From contig JAUSFR010000070.1 in assembly GCA_030649775.1 (NCBI GenBank), positions 1 to 24,810 on the forward strand: DNA of 24,810 nucleotides, given 5' to 3'. The translations under genes were made by a program, and so were the position numbers. Under the pieces are notes generated by a model. That model was given only the letters and a program-made list of their open reading frames with translations, ran no database searches and was not told the DNA's origin. Shown here in pieces: positions 1 through 8,378 of the stretch. This DNA is from a bacterium (GTDB lineage: Bacteria; Patescibacteriota; Minisyncoccia; Phycocordibacterales; UBA10002). The stretch's first letter is position 1; every line of letters begins with the position of its first letter.

Positions 1-635
1 AGGCGTGGGTGGAGGCGTTGAGTAAGACATCACGCTGGAGAGTGATGGCGGTGCCGTTTGCGTGGGTCTTGGTGCGGGCGAGATTGAACTGGACGTCGGG
101 AGCTTCGGTCGCGGCGGTAAGTCCCGTGTCCGCGGCTCCGGTGAGGGTGAAGTACGGGGTGACGCCAGAAGTGCGGGCGTCGGGAGTGAGACTCACGGTT
201 GAGGTCGCGGTGATGGCGCCTCCGACGAAGAGAGAGCCCGAGAGGTAGCCGTTTCCGTGGACAGCCAGTTTGCTCGTGGGAGTGCTGGTGCCGATGCCGA
301 CAAAGTCACGGCCATTAAAGTAGAGAGAGAACGCATCCGTGGTTGATGCCCAGCCCAAACTTGCGGCTGAACCTGAAGCGTCACTCCCGCAAGAGAACAC
401 ACCATTTGTGCTCTTCACGTCACAACTTGCAGAGTTCAGTCCGGAGACGATGAGGCTTGTGGTTGATGCGGTGCCGGAAACGGTGAGTGCGGTGGTGGAG
501 GCGTAGGGAATGGTTGAGGGGAGAGAGGACGTAGAGGTGATGGTACCACCAACGAAGAGGTTTGATGAGATATATCCTCCGCCTTGGACGGAAAGAAGAT
601 TGGAAGGAGAAGTGCTACCGATGCCGACCTTCCCC
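1..635 (-). repeat. Fibre module copy 2 (direct repeat, offset 1269 bp)
   Basis: Positions 1 to about 635 repeat 1270 to about 1904 in the same orientation, offset 1269 bp (423 codons). The first ~250 bp differ at only about three positions by eye; beyond about 255 the identity drops to roughly three quarters. The repeat continues past the left edge. It encodes a module with a VGIGTSTPTSKLAV motif and a VTPYFTLTGAADTG stretch. Confidence 0.9.
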
Positions 636-3600
636 GTTTGCTGTTTTATGACCAAGAGCTCTGTCCATGTGGCACTGTTAAACCGTCCTGCTAACCCTAG
701 ATAATCACTGGAATTGTTCGTATAAAACTTATACCCATATCCATTTGTCGTACCCGAGTTTTGGAACTCAAGACCAGAGACCGATTCTGGACCGTCTCCC
801 CCTTCTTGGAGAAGCAGAGAACCCCTATTTGTCGCAAGTCCCGTGGTGTAGTTTGTACCCGACGCACTAATTTGAAGTTTCGCGGAAGGGATGGGCGTAT
901 TGATTCCTACGTTTCCAATACTCGTGACAAGAAAGACAGTGGTCGTAGCGCTTGCGGTAGAACTCGCGAGAGCGAACAGTGGTTGCTTTGCGGTATCGTT
1001 GGTGCTGTTATTTATTGAAAGTTTAGCGAACGGCGACGTCGTCCCAACTCCCACATTCCCCGCGAGGAAGACTCCGGCATAATTGTTGGTTGCTCCGGTG
1101 TTGGCGTTCACGGTGAGTCCATAGGAGTTCGTGGTGGAGGCGTTCAGAGCTGAAGCTCCGAGATAGAGGGTGTGGGAGTTCGTGGAGGTGGCGTTCGTAC
1201 CAAGGAGAGGCGCTCCGGTGATACCGAAGGTGGCAAGGTCGGTGAAGTTTCCTCCGGCAAAACTGGTGAAGGCGTGGGTGGAGGCGTTGAGTAAGACATC
1301 ACGCTGGAGAGTGATGGCGGTGCCGTTTGCGTGGGTCTTGGTGCGGGCGAGATTGAACTGGACGTCGGGAGCTTCGGTGGCGGCGGTAAGTCCCGTGTCT
1401 GCGGCTCCGGTGAGGGTGAAGTACGGGGTGACGCCAGAAGTGCGGGCGTCGGGAGTGAGACTCACGGTTGAGGTCGCGGTGATGGCGCCTCCGACGAAGA
1501 GAGAGCCCGAGAGGTAACCGGTGCCGTGGACAGCCAGTTTGCTCGTGGGAGTGCTGGTGCCGATGCCGACATAGTCACGGCCCGAGAAGTATATAGAGAA
1601 GGCGTCCGTGGTTGAGGCCCAGCCAGTGCCAGTGCCTCCTCCGCCTGTCGCGTCACTCCCGCAAGAGAACACGCCGTTCGTACTCTTCACGTCACAGTTC
1701 GCGGAGTTGAGTGCCGAGACAACGAGGTTCGTGGTTGAGGCGGTGCCCGAAACGGTGATGGCGGTGGTGGAGGCGTAGGGGAAGGTGGAGGCAAAAGATG
1801 AGGTAGAGGTGATGGCGCCTCCGACGAAGAGGTTGCTTCCGAAGTAGCCACCGCCTTGGACGGAGAGTTTTGATGAGGGAGAGGTGCTACCCAGTCCTAT
1901 GTTGTTGTCGGTGGTGGAGGCGATAAAGAACGGTATGATGCCGGTAGCACCACTGTTCGTTTCATCCTGTATAACGAAAGCTCCACCGCCGTTACAATTA
2001 CCCACAAGACATGATTGCCCGATAGTCCAACCGAGAGTATTTGGAATGGCGGAGTTCACTATTCTTACTCCAACGAGTGCACTCGGCTTATTGGCATCAA
2101 TCGTAAGCGAGCGAGTGGGAGTGGTGGTGCCGATGCCGACAAAACCTGTCGCCTGCTGAACGACAAATTGCGTATCGCCCACCGTGAGCCCTCCACCAAA
2201 CGTTGAGGTCGCCGTTGTTGAGGTTGCCACATAGTTTGCCGCAACGACCTGTCCCGCGACGGAGAGCGCTGAATAAGGAGAGGTCGTGCCGATGCCGAGC
2301 TTTCCGAGAATATAGCCGGTTGCCGTATTCGGGTCATACCACCACTCGGCCGAGGTTGTGGAGTTCGCGCCGATGGTTACAATATCGGTGGTGTTGTTCG
2401 GAGAGTTGGTGAGCTGACCGCTCACATTTGAGGTGGTCGTAGACCACGTACCGCCGGAACCACCACTCGAGCCACACGAGGCGGAAGCCATCGTCAAATT
2501 TCCATCGGTATCAAATTGAGCACACCCCGTGGCGCCAGTATGATTGGTGAGCTTGAGACCTCCCGCGACACTCAAACCTCCGGAGAATGTGGAGGTGGCC
2601 GTAGTTGAGGTGGCATTAAAATAAGGAGCGGAAATAGAGCTGGTGGCGCTTATGACTCCCGGGGTAAGGGTGCCATAGACGGTAAGAGCGCCACCTACAG
2701 TCGCGCTTCCGCTAAGCGTAAGACCTCCTCCCGTAAGTGACGTGAACGTACCGAGAACATTCGTAAGGGTGGTATCGGTCATCGAGCCACTCGTGATAGT
2801 GGGGTTGATGATGGCGAGGTCCTCTATTCGGTCAATTTTACTGCTCTGGGCCGCCACGTTATACACGTTATTGATATAAGTAGTGTTCGCCGCTGTCGCT
2901 TGCGCGTTTTGAGTTCCCTGCGCACGCAGAGAGGCGATGTCTGAAGTGATACGTGTCCGAAGCGCGGCTAACTTTTGGTCAACCTCTTCGGCAGAAATAC
3001 CCGTTTGCGGAGAGTTTGAGGAAATATAAATAGGACGTTCAATGGTTCTTTCAATAATAGTAGTGGTAGGAGTCCCGACGGAACCATTAGTCGAAGCAAC
3101 GGGGGGGCGTGGCGGAGGTGTAGGTACCTGTGGGGCTTGAGGCAATGCAGGAGTAGTTGGCTTCGGCACTTCTACTACGGGAACAACGGCAAATGAATCT
3201 TGCTTTGACCCGCCAAATACAAATGCTCTTCCCTTTTCTACAAGCGAGCTAAAAAAGGCATAGGTACCTCGAGCAAGATTAGAGAGAGCGGAAGAGTCGG
3301 TAGATTCTCCCTGTCCAAGAACAATTGCCGCTGTTTTAAGAGAGGAGTTTTCAAATCGGCTCAGTATATCGGATACCCGCGTCTTTATCGCGGCAACCTC
3401 ATTTGTCACACTCTCTCCAAGCGACGCGACATACTCATTCGTGTGCTCTGCGACATCCTGTACGCGTGAGAGAGCGACGAGTGACGCGTCCGTCATCTGG
3501 CGCAATGCGAGAGTGTAACTTCCGAGTGTGTCCTTCGCGTCAGCGGAGAGATGGTGGAGCGCGCCCGCGGTGGATACAAAGAGTGAGCGGCTCCAGTCGC

Positions 3601-4984
3601 TGGTGCGGAGCATTTGTGAACCGAAGGAAGAAAAGAGTGAGGACTCCGAAGTGGCGAGTGTGGGAGCGGGAGCAACCGGAGTTTCAACTTCCTCACGCGT
3701 GGCGAGCCTTTCCTCCGTGGCGGGAACAAATAGCGACGCGACATACTCATTCGTGTGCTCTGCGACACCTTGTACGCGTGAGAGAGCGACGAGTGACGCG
3801 TCCGTCATTTGTTGTAGCGCGAGTGCGTAGATTTCGAGTGTGTCCTTCGCGTCAGCGGAGAGATGGTGGAGCGCGCCCGCGGTGGATACAAAGAGTGAGC
3901 GGCTGATATCGCTACTGTTCGACGCGAGTGACTCAAGTGAGGAGAAGAACGAGCGTTCCGAGTCCGCGATGGAAGTGGAGGCGGAGGTGAGTAGTTCACT
4001 TATGCCACCTTGCGTCTCAACCACGCTTTCTTGGAGACCTTCTCCAAGCGACGCCACAGACTCATTCGCATTTTGCGCGACACCTTGTACGCGCGCGAGA
4101 GCGACGAGTGAGGCGTCCTTCATTTGTTGTAGCGCGAGTGCGTAGATTTCGAGTGTGTCCTTTGCGTCAGCGGAGAGATGGTGGAGCGCGCCCGCGGTAG
4201 ATACAAAGAGAGAGCGACTGAAATCGCTACTGTGCGAGGCGAGTGATTCAAGTGAAGAGAAGAACGAGCGCTCCGAATCCGCGATGGAAGTGGAGGCGGA
4301 GGTGAGTAGTTCGCCGGCTCCATTCATCGTTGTCTCCAAATATCCGGAGGAGAGTAGAGCGACCTCGCGAACACGTGAGGAATCTTTTCCAAAATAAAAT
4401 CCAAAAACAAGTGTTACGGAAATCAGAAGTGCTCCCACCTTCTGCGGAAAGGCCGACGAAAAAGTAGGCGTGAGTGAATGCGCGGTGCTTGAAGAAATTG
4501 CTTTTTTAATATTTTGCGAAAGCTTCTCAAGAGAAATCTTTTTGGGAAAAGCGGAAGAAACATTTTCGGGTGAGAGCGAGGAAGAACTACTTTTCTCAAT
4601 CGGACATGAAGGACCAAAAGAATCACTACTCTTTGTTTCCACTATGAGTGGCGTGTGCGCCGGGGTAGGAACAGAAGCCTCCATGCCCCTTGTGGGTTCC
4701 GACGATGTCGGCGTAGTTTCGGAAAGAACAATCGACGAACCGTCTTTCGGTTGAGAAGTGAAGACATTCAACCGGTCGGCCTTTGAGGAAGCGTGATTAA
4801 GGTCAAGTGAGAGGTACGAAAGAAGGGAGGACTCCTCGACAAACCACACCTTACCTATGCGACGACAGGAGAGCTTTCCCTTACGGCATAACTGGCCAAC
4901 ATAGTCGGGAGCATAGCCCGATAGCTTTGAGGCTATTCCGGAGGAAATGAACTTCTTACCGTCCAATATCAGTTGAGAGGTCAT
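1..4984 (-). CDS. Giant HTH-TM-helical repeat-fibre surface protein (C-terminus beyond window)
   Basis: One frame is open from ATG at 4984 to the left edge, at least 1661 codons with no stop. Reading the translation: residues 5-60 form an excisionase/MerR-like DNA-binding head (LDGKKFISSGIASKLSGY, then YVGQLCRKGK and a KVWFVEESSL end); 60-180 is a Ser/Thr/Pro-rich linker; about 183-203 is one hydrophobic helix followed by GKDSSR; about 223-540 holds three ~104-residue Ala/Ser-rich helical repeats; about 598-633 is a Pro-rich hinge; 665-690 is a short coiled coil (AEEVDQKLAALRTRI); from 700 on are beta-rich fibre repeats with motifs such as VGIGTTTPTRSLTI and VGVGTTSPFAKLSI. The topology implied is HTH inside, fibre outside. 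The fibre motifs resemble phage tail-fibre/trimeric-adhesin style repeats, and a C-terminal chaperone (S74-like) domain may lie beyond the edge. Adhesion, host attachment or surface-coat roles are inference. No signal peptide; the membrane helix probably acts as an anchor. No Shine-Dalgarno is visible before the ATG. Confidence 0.88.
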   Translation of the reverse strand, partial: MTSQLILDGKKFISSGIASKLSGYAPDYVGQLCRKGKLSCRRIGKVWFVEESSLLSYLSLDLNHASSKADRLNVFTSQPKDGSSIVLSETTPTSSEPTRGMEASVPTPAHTPLIVETKSSDSFGPSCPIEKSSSSSLSPENVSSAFPKKISLEKLSQNIKKAISSSTAHSLTPTFSSAFPQKVGALLISVTLVFGFYFGKDSSRVREVALLSSGYLETTMNGAGELLTSASTSIADSERSFFSSLESLASHSSDFSRSLFVSTAGALHHLSADAKDTLEIYALALQQMKDASLVALARVQGVAQNANESVASLGEGLQESVVETQGGISELLTSASTSIADSERSFFSSLESLASNSSDISRSLFVSTAGALHHLSADAKDTLEIYALALQQMTDASLVALSRVQGVAEHTNEYVASLFVPATEERLATREEVETPVAPAPTLATSESSLFSSFGSQMLRTSDWSRSLFVSTAGALHHLSADAKDTLGSYTLALRQMTDASLVALSRVQDVAEHTNEYVASLGESVTNEVAAIKTRVSDILSRFENSSLKTAAIVLGQGESTDSSALSNLARGTYAFFSSLVEKGRAFVFGGSKQDSFAVVPVVEVPKPTTPALPQAPQVPTPPPRPPVASTNGSVGTPTTTIIERTIERPIYISSNSPQTGISAEEVDQKLAALRTRITSDIASLRAQGTQNAQATAANTTYINNVYNVAAQSSKIDRIEDLAIINPTITSGSMTDTTLTNVLGTFTSLTGGGLTLSGSATVGGALTVYGTLTPGVISATSSISAPYFNATSTTATSTFSGGLSVAGGLKLTNHTGATGCAQFDTDGNLTMASASCGSSGGSGGTWSTTTSNVSGQLTNSPNNTTDIVTIGANSTTSAEWWYDPNTATGYILGKLGIGTTSPYSALSVAGQVVAANYVATSTTATSTFGGGLTVGDTQFVVQQATGFVGIGTTTPTRSLTIDANKPSALVGVRIVNSAIPNTLGWTIGQSCLVGNCNGGGAFVIQDETNSGATGIIPFFIASTTDNNIGLGSTSPSSKLSVQGGGYFGSNLFVGGAITSTSSFASTFPYASTTAITVSGTASTTNLVVSALNSANCDVKSTNGVFSCGSDATGGGGTGTGWASTTDAFSIYFSGRDYVGIGTSTPTSKLAVHGTGYLSGSLFVGGAITATSTVSLTPDARTSGVTPYFTLTGAADTGLTAATEAPDVQFNLARTKTHANGTAITLQRDVLLNASTHAFTSFAGGNFTDLATFGITGAPLLGTNATSTNSHTLYLGASALNASTTNSYGLTVNANTGATNNYAGVFLAGNVGVGTTSPFAKLSINNSTNDTAKQPLFALASSTASATTTVFLVTSIGNVGINTPIPSAKLQISASGTNYTTGLATNRGSLLLQEGGDGPESVSGLEFQNSGTTNGYGYKFYTNNSSDYLGLAGRFNSATWTELLVIKQQTGKVGIGSTSPSNLLSVQGGGYISSNLFVGGTITSTSSLPSTIPYASTTALTVSGTASTTSLIVSGLNSASCDVKSTNGVFSCGSDASGSAASLGWASTTDAFSLYFNGRDFVGIGTSTPTSKLAVHGNGYLSGSLFVGGAITATSTVSLTPDARTSGVTPYFTLTGAADTGLTAATEAPDVQFNLARTKTHANGTAITLQRDVLLNASTHA
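1270..1904 (-). repeat. Fibre module copy 1 (direct repeat, offset 1269 bp)
   Basis: Partner of 1-635. It encodes the same module of the fibre protein with the same motif order (SSKLSVQGGGYFGSN-like entry, an NSANCDVKSTNGVFSCGSD stretch, then VGIGTSTPTSKLAV). Between the two copies lies a different module with VGVGTTSPFAKLSI near 1018-1062. Confidence 0.9.
3425..4320 (-). repeat. Three tandem ~104-codon helical repeats in the fibre stalk
   Basis: A conserved block encoding FVSTAGALHHLSADAKDTL and then a helix ending in ALVALSRVQGVAE recurs three times, at spacings of 312 and 315 bp (reference points 3528, 3840 and 4155). The two membrane-proximal units are nearly identical; the third has a replaced beginning. 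The helices are rich in Ala, Ser and Leu with few aromatics, which suggests a coiled-coil or apolipoprotein-like stalk just outside the membrane. Confidence 0.85.
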
Positions 4985-5004
4985 AGAATATTTTGTGCCC
5001 CTAT

Positions 5005-5033
5005 ATTATACGTGCGGGCATCCGAGAACTGGA
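5005..5033 (-). promoter_or_regulatory. Candidate promoter of the fibre gene
   Basis: On the minus strand a perfect TATAAT (plus 5005-5010) lies 20 nt before the ATG at 4984. The -35 region about 17 nt upstream (TCCAGT) is poor. The implied leader would be under 20 nt with no Shine-Dalgarno. A CCGAGA word sits at 5022-5027, between the -10 and -35 positions. Confidence 0.5.
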
Positions 5034-5039
5034 AAAAAA

Positions 5040-5048
5040 TGTGGATAA
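5040..5048 (-). promoter_or_regulatory. Consensus DnaA box (TTATCCACA)
   Basis: Plus strand reads TGTGGATAA, an exact match to the bacterial DnaA box on the minus strand, 56 nt upstream of the fibre ATG. It is isolated; a second exact copy is at 20112-20120. A single box does not define an origin and may be chance. Confidence 0.3.
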
Positions 5049-5067
5049 CTCGGTATATCTCGGCACA

Positions 5068-5086
5068 CCGAGAAATGATTTCTCGG
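5068..5086. promoter_or_regulatory. Perfect 19-nt palindrome, candidate operator
   Basis: CCGAGAAAT-G-ATTTCTCGG, two 9-nt arms around one base, about 60 nt upstream of the fibre -10. It is made of two CCGAGA words in inverted orientation, the usual geometry for a dimeric regulator site. The regulator is unknown. Confidence 0.5.
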
Positions 5087-5277
5087 CAAACGTTCTATCC
5101 GAGAAGTGGTAAGGGAAGTCAAAGAGAAAAGTTTGGAAGATGACGTCAGCAGAGAAAAAAATCGAAGGTCCAATCCCCAAAAACACTTTGCGTCCGAAAG
5201 GGTCACGAACGGTCGCACAGTGACGGGAAACCACTTTTTTCCCTTCTTTTTTTAGATTATCTCAATTTCCTACTTTT

Positions 5278-5317
5278 GTTTCATACCGATAGTTTCCCCG
5301 AGCCTACGGTATGAAAC
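5278..5317. repeat. Inverted repeat, 11-bp arms, 18-nt loop
   Basis: GTTTCATACCG (5278-5288) pairs perfectly with CGGTATGAAAC (5307-5317); GATAG/CTA could extend the stem with a bulge. No T-tract follows on either strand, so it is not a standard terminator. It could be an operator or an RNA leader structure. Confidence 0.55.
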
Positions 5318-5776
5318 TGCCGAGATTGCCGAGATGAGCCGAATATTAGCCTGATATCGGTTGCATCACACTTGGTGTAAATGAGTCTCTGGAAAGGTCA
5401 GCGAACGTATGTTTCACTCTCCCCTTTTTACCGTCCAATTCAAGTTTTAGTGCTTTACGTGCCAAAAAGGTGCTGCCACTTCCCGAATTTTCTTTGGAAT
5501 TTTTTCTTCTCTTTTACTCAAACAACGCATTAAAATATTGACAAGATTAGGTTAAGATAGCTGAAAAAAAATCACCTGCTTGACAGTTTTTTGCGAAACG
5601 CGAAAAGCTATATCGGAGCGTCACTGGCGAATGTATTTTTCTTTTTTGTGTGCGCGGAAGTTTCGAATCCGTACCCAGTCCCCTGACTACTTTCGGGTCT
5701 TTCCGCGAAAAAAATGGGCGACTTTAAAAATTTCTAAATACAGGGTAGACTTACTTTATATCACTTAGAAATCAGT

Positions 5777-7201
5777 ATGAGCGACTATCTCACAACCGTC
5801 GGTTTGGAAATTCACGCGGAACTAAAAACGCAAACCAAGATGTTTTGCGATTCCAAAAACGACCCCGACGAAGCCCGACCTAACGTAAATATTTGTCCCG
5901 TCTGTGTGGGACATCCCGGTACACTTCCTACGATTAACAAGGAGGCAGTTAAGAGCGTGCTAAAAGTAGGGCTCGCGATTAACGGGAAGCTTGCCGACTT
6001 CACCGAGTTTGACCGAAAGAATTATTTTTATCCCGACATCCCAAAAGGATATCAGCTTAGTCAGTACGAGTTCCCGCTGGTGTCGGGCGGAAGGCTACGG
6101 AATGTCGCGATTACGCGCGTACATCTTGAAGAGGACACCGCCACTTCCCTGCATGAGGAGGGTGAGTATAGTCTCGTGGATTTCAATCGCGCGGGTGTCC
6201 CCCTTATGGAACTGGTCACCGAGCCCGTCATTCGGAGCGCAAAAGATGCCGGCGACTTTGCGCGGGAACTTCAACTACTCCTCCGCTATCTCGGTGTTTC
6301 CGACGCGAATATGGAAAAGGGTGAGATGCGCGTTGAAGCGAATATTTCGGTCTCAAAAGAAGAAGGGAAATTCGGGACGAAGGTTGAGGTGAAAAATTTG
6401 AATTCGTTCCGCGCGGTGGAATACGCGATTGAGTACGAAGCGAAACGCCACATAGGTCTGCTTGAATCGGGAGAAAAGATAGCGCAAGAAACACGCGGGT
6501 GGGACGAGAGCATCGGCAAAACCTTTAGCCAACGACGCAAGGAGGAGAGCCACGACTACCGCTACTTCCCCGACCCGGACCTCCCCAAGCTCTCCATCGT
6601 GGGTGTACCCGAGTTTGAACTCTCTCTTCTAAAGAAAGAAATGCCCAAGCTTCCGGGAGAAACGCGAGAGCACTATCTTACCCTTGGTATAAAGAGTGGG
6701 GATGTGGAAACGCTGGTCGCAAATCGTTCACTTTCCCGTATGTTTGAGGGCATTTCTCGAATGCTCCCCGAACGGGAAAGCCTTCTCCTTGCCTCACATT
6801 ACCTCACCTCCGACCTCGTAGGACTCGTTAAAAAGGCAAAAAAAGACGCCGATATCATGGACTTCCCTTTCACTCCCGAGGCGTTCGCGGAGCTTATACG
6901 GATGGTTGGCGGGAAAGAGCTCTCTTCGCGAGGCGCGAAGGATACGCTCGCGGTTATGTTTGAAAAAGGCGGTTCACCCAGAGTACTCGCAACCGAGCTT
7001 CAGCTCATTCAAAAAAGCGATATGGGGGAACTTGCCGATGTGGTAAAAGGTATTATTTCCGAGCAACAAAAAGTCGTGGCGGACTACAAGAGCGGTAAAA
7101 TGCCCGCGCTTCAGTTCTTGGTGGGCCAGGGTATGAAAGCGACCAAGGGCTCGGCAAACCCCGAGGTACTGCGCGAACTCTTTATCTCGCTCCTGAAATA
7201 G
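5777..7201 (+). CDS. gatB: Aspartyl/glutamyl-tRNA(Asn/Gln) amidotransferase subunit B
   Basis: 474 residues, the usual GatB length. GatB binds the misacylated Glu-tRNA(Gln) or Asp-tRNA(Asn) and, with GatA and GatC, converts it to the amidated form in the cytoplasm. Visible family features: TVGLEIHAELKT at the N-terminus, NICPVCVGHPGTLP near 38-51, NYFYPDIPKGYQLSQYEFP at 82-100, HLEEDTA near 117, FNRAGVPLMELVTEP near 136-150 and a C-terminal YqeY-like helical tail ending in GxxMKATKGSANPEVLRELF. The start at 5777 matches the family N-terminus. No Shine-Dalgarno precedes it. It stands alone: gatA and gatC are not in the window, and it is the only plus-strand gene, facing obg convergently. Confidence 0.97.
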   Translation: MSDYLTTVGLEIHAELKTQTKMFCDSKNDPDEARPNVNICPVCVGHPGTLPTINKEAVKSVLKVGLAINGKLADFTEFDRKNYFYPDIPKGYQLSQYEFPLVSGGRLRNVAITRVHLEEDTATSLHEEGEYSLVDFNRAGVPLMELVTEPVIRSAKDAGDFARELQLLLRYLGVSDANMEKGEMRVEANISVSKEEGKFGTKVEVKNLNSFRAVEYAIEYEAKRHIGLLESGEKIAQETRGWDESIGKTFSQRRKEESHDYRYFPDPDLPKLSIVGVPEFELSLLKKEMPKLPGETREHYLTLGIKSGDVETLVANRSLSRMFEGISRMLPERESLLLASHYLTSDLVGLVKKAKKDADIMDFPFTPEAFAELIRMVGGKELSSRGAKDTLAVMFEKGGSPRVLATELQLIQKSDMGELADVVKGIISEQQKVVADYKSGKMPALQFLVGQGMKATKGSANPEVLRELFISLLK

Positions 7202-7220
7202 AGGCGAACCTACGCAACGG

Positions 7221-7325
7221 TGTCATTCCACCCCAAGGTGGAATCCAGAGCCTTATTAAACGGCTATATACTGGATTCCTGCTTTCGTCTGCCTGTGCGT
7301 ACACGCAGACAGGCTGGAATGGCAG
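7221..7325. repeat. Double-hairpin TGTCATTCC element, copy 1
   Basis: Opens with TGTCATTCC; first hairpin ATTCCACC-ccaa-GGTGGAAT (7225-7244) followed by CCAG; spacer; then CTGGATTCC and a second structured arm (GCCTGT...ACAGGC) ending GGAATGGCAG. It lies between the convergent gatB and obg ends. The same architecture is at 15681-15756 and, inside secA, at 19030-19122. Confidence 0.7.
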
Positions 7326-7356
7326 AAAGGTGCGAAATGCGTAAGTCCTAAGGCTC

Positions 7357-8328
7357 TTATGCCTTTTGGAGAATATTCACAAGGTCTGCCTTGAATTTTT
7401 TGAGCAGTTCGTCGTCAATGACCGAGACCACAAGTACGTGCTTGCTTTTCTTTTTCATCGCCGTGACGGCCTTTTTAATCTCCTTGAGGTTTTTGGTGTC
7501 GGCCTTGGTAAGGACAATCACTTCTTTCTTGCCCCCGAGTTCCGGCGCGTGCGCGGTAAGTTCATCTCGTACCGTCTTGTACGCTTTGAGCAAACTCTTT
7601 TCTTCAAGCGAAAGACAATGGATGAGGAGCTTGGTGCGGGCGATATGTCGCAAGAACTTTGTGCCGAGTCCCCTCCCTTCCGAAGCACCTTCAATAAGTC
7701 CGGGAATATCGGCAATAATAAACCCATGGAACGCGCCAAGGTTCGGCTCCAGCGTGGTGAACGCGTAACTCCCCACCTTGGCTTTTGCCGCGGTAAGTTC
7801 GTTCAGTAGTGATGACTTGCCCGCATTGGGAAATCCGATGAGTCCCGCATCGGCGATAAGGCGGAGTTCCACGTCAAAATCTCCCACCTCGCCCTCTTTA
7901 CCGAGCGTAAACTGGGTCGGTCTCACGTTGCGGGAACTTTTGAAGTGCTCGTTACCCAAGCCTCCTCGTCCGCCACGCAGGACCATTGCTCTGTCCCCTT
8001 CCGCCAGGAATTCAAAAATCCGCCCCGTCGCGCGGTTAGTCACGACCGACCCCACCGGCACTTCTAGTTCAATATCTTCTCCATTCTTGCCGTGACGACT
8101 CTTGCGCATACCGTCACCTCCCCGCTTCGCGACGAAAAGATTTCCGAAGCGATATGACGCGAGACGTCCGATGTCCCTTACCGCTTTAAGATATACGTCT
8201 CCACCGCGCCCGCCGTCTCCACCGGCCGGACCCATAAACTCTTTCCCTTTCTCGTGAAGCCAGCTCTCGATGCCGTTTCCGCCATCGCCCGCTTTCAAAT
8301 GTAAGGTAATTTCATCAACGAAGGACAT
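7357..8328 (-). CDS. obg: Obg-family GTPase
   Basis: 323 residues from ATG 8328. Obg is a ribosome-associated GTPase acting in large-subunit maturation and stress control. The Obg glycine-rich N-domain is clear (AGDGGNG 13-19, GGDGGRGGDV 37-45), followed by the G domain: GFPNAGKSS (G1, 165-173), TTLEPNLG (switch I, 191-198), DIPG (G3, 207-210) and TKAD in the NKxD position. The C-terminal OCT domain of some Obg proteins is absent, as in many bacteria. A TTG further upstream (8388) would only add a translation of the AATAACC repeat array, so I place the start at the ATG before SFVDEITLHLKAGDG. No Shine-Dalgarno is visible. Confidence 0.96.
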   Translation of the reverse strand: MSFVDEITLHLKAGDGGNGIESWLHEKGKEFMGPAGGDGGRGGDVYLKAVRDIGRLASYRFGNLFVAKRGGDGMRKSRHGKNGEDIELEVPVGSVVTNRATGRIFEFLAEGDRAMVLRGGRGGLGNEHFKSSRNVRPTQFTLGKEGEVGDFDVELRLIADAGLIGFPNAGKSSLLNELTAAKAKVGSYAFTTLEPNLGAFHGFIIADIPGLIEGASEGRGLGTKFLRHIARTKLLIHCLSLEEKSLLKAYKTVRDELTAHAPELGGKKEVIVLTKADTKNLKEIKKAVTAMKKKSKHVLVVSVIDDELLKKFKADLVNILQKA

Positions 8329-8336
8329 GATAAGAA

Positions 8337-8378
8337 AATAACCAATAACCAATAACCAATAACCAATAACCAATAACC
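8337..8378. repeat. AATAACC heptamer array, six perfect copies
   Basis: Six contiguous AATAACC units fill the spacer just upstream of the obg start, then decay into AAACAAAC. Related arrays are at 12416, 13351, 15183 and 19756, and a variant array lies inside secA at 19136-19163. Confidence 0.95.

Larger units (their letters stand above)
4985..5776. other. 792-bp gene-free divergent spacer with repeated CCGAGA words
   Basis: No convincing protein or RNA gene is visible between the divergent fibre and gatB starts. The fibre-proximal half holds seven CCGAGA/TCTCGG words (5022, 5058, 5068, 5081, 5099, 5320, 5329), two inverted repeats listed separately, the palindrome TGACGTCA at 5141-5148 and a consensus DnaA box. 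The gatB-proximal half is AT-rich with long A and T runs. TTGACA occurs at 5538 and 5580, but neither has a well-spaced -10, so I do not assign a gatB promoter. Confidence 0.7.

Noticed and set aside
3403..3906. 167-codon plus-strand frame and several other plus/minus frames inside 1-4400
   Set aside because: They are shadows of the giant minus-strand fibre gene, arising from its repeats; their translations are Arg/Ser/Cys-rich and lack any domain.
5040..5048. Replication origin suggested by a consensus DnaA box
   Set aside because: One isolated box here and one at 20112 are not a cluster; no dnaA, dnaN, rpmH or AT-rich unwinding repeat group is present.
5001..5234. 70-77-codon minus-strand frames in the divergent spacer
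   Set aside because: They overlap the promoter and the palindromes and show no protein-like pattern.
5580..5768. 62-codon plus-strand frame (TTG start) upstream of gatB
   Set aside because: No Shine-Dalgarno, no recognisable domain, and composition like random AT-rich spacer.
8337..8378. CRISPR array
   Set aside because: Repeats are 7 nt, contiguous and without spacers; no cas genes.
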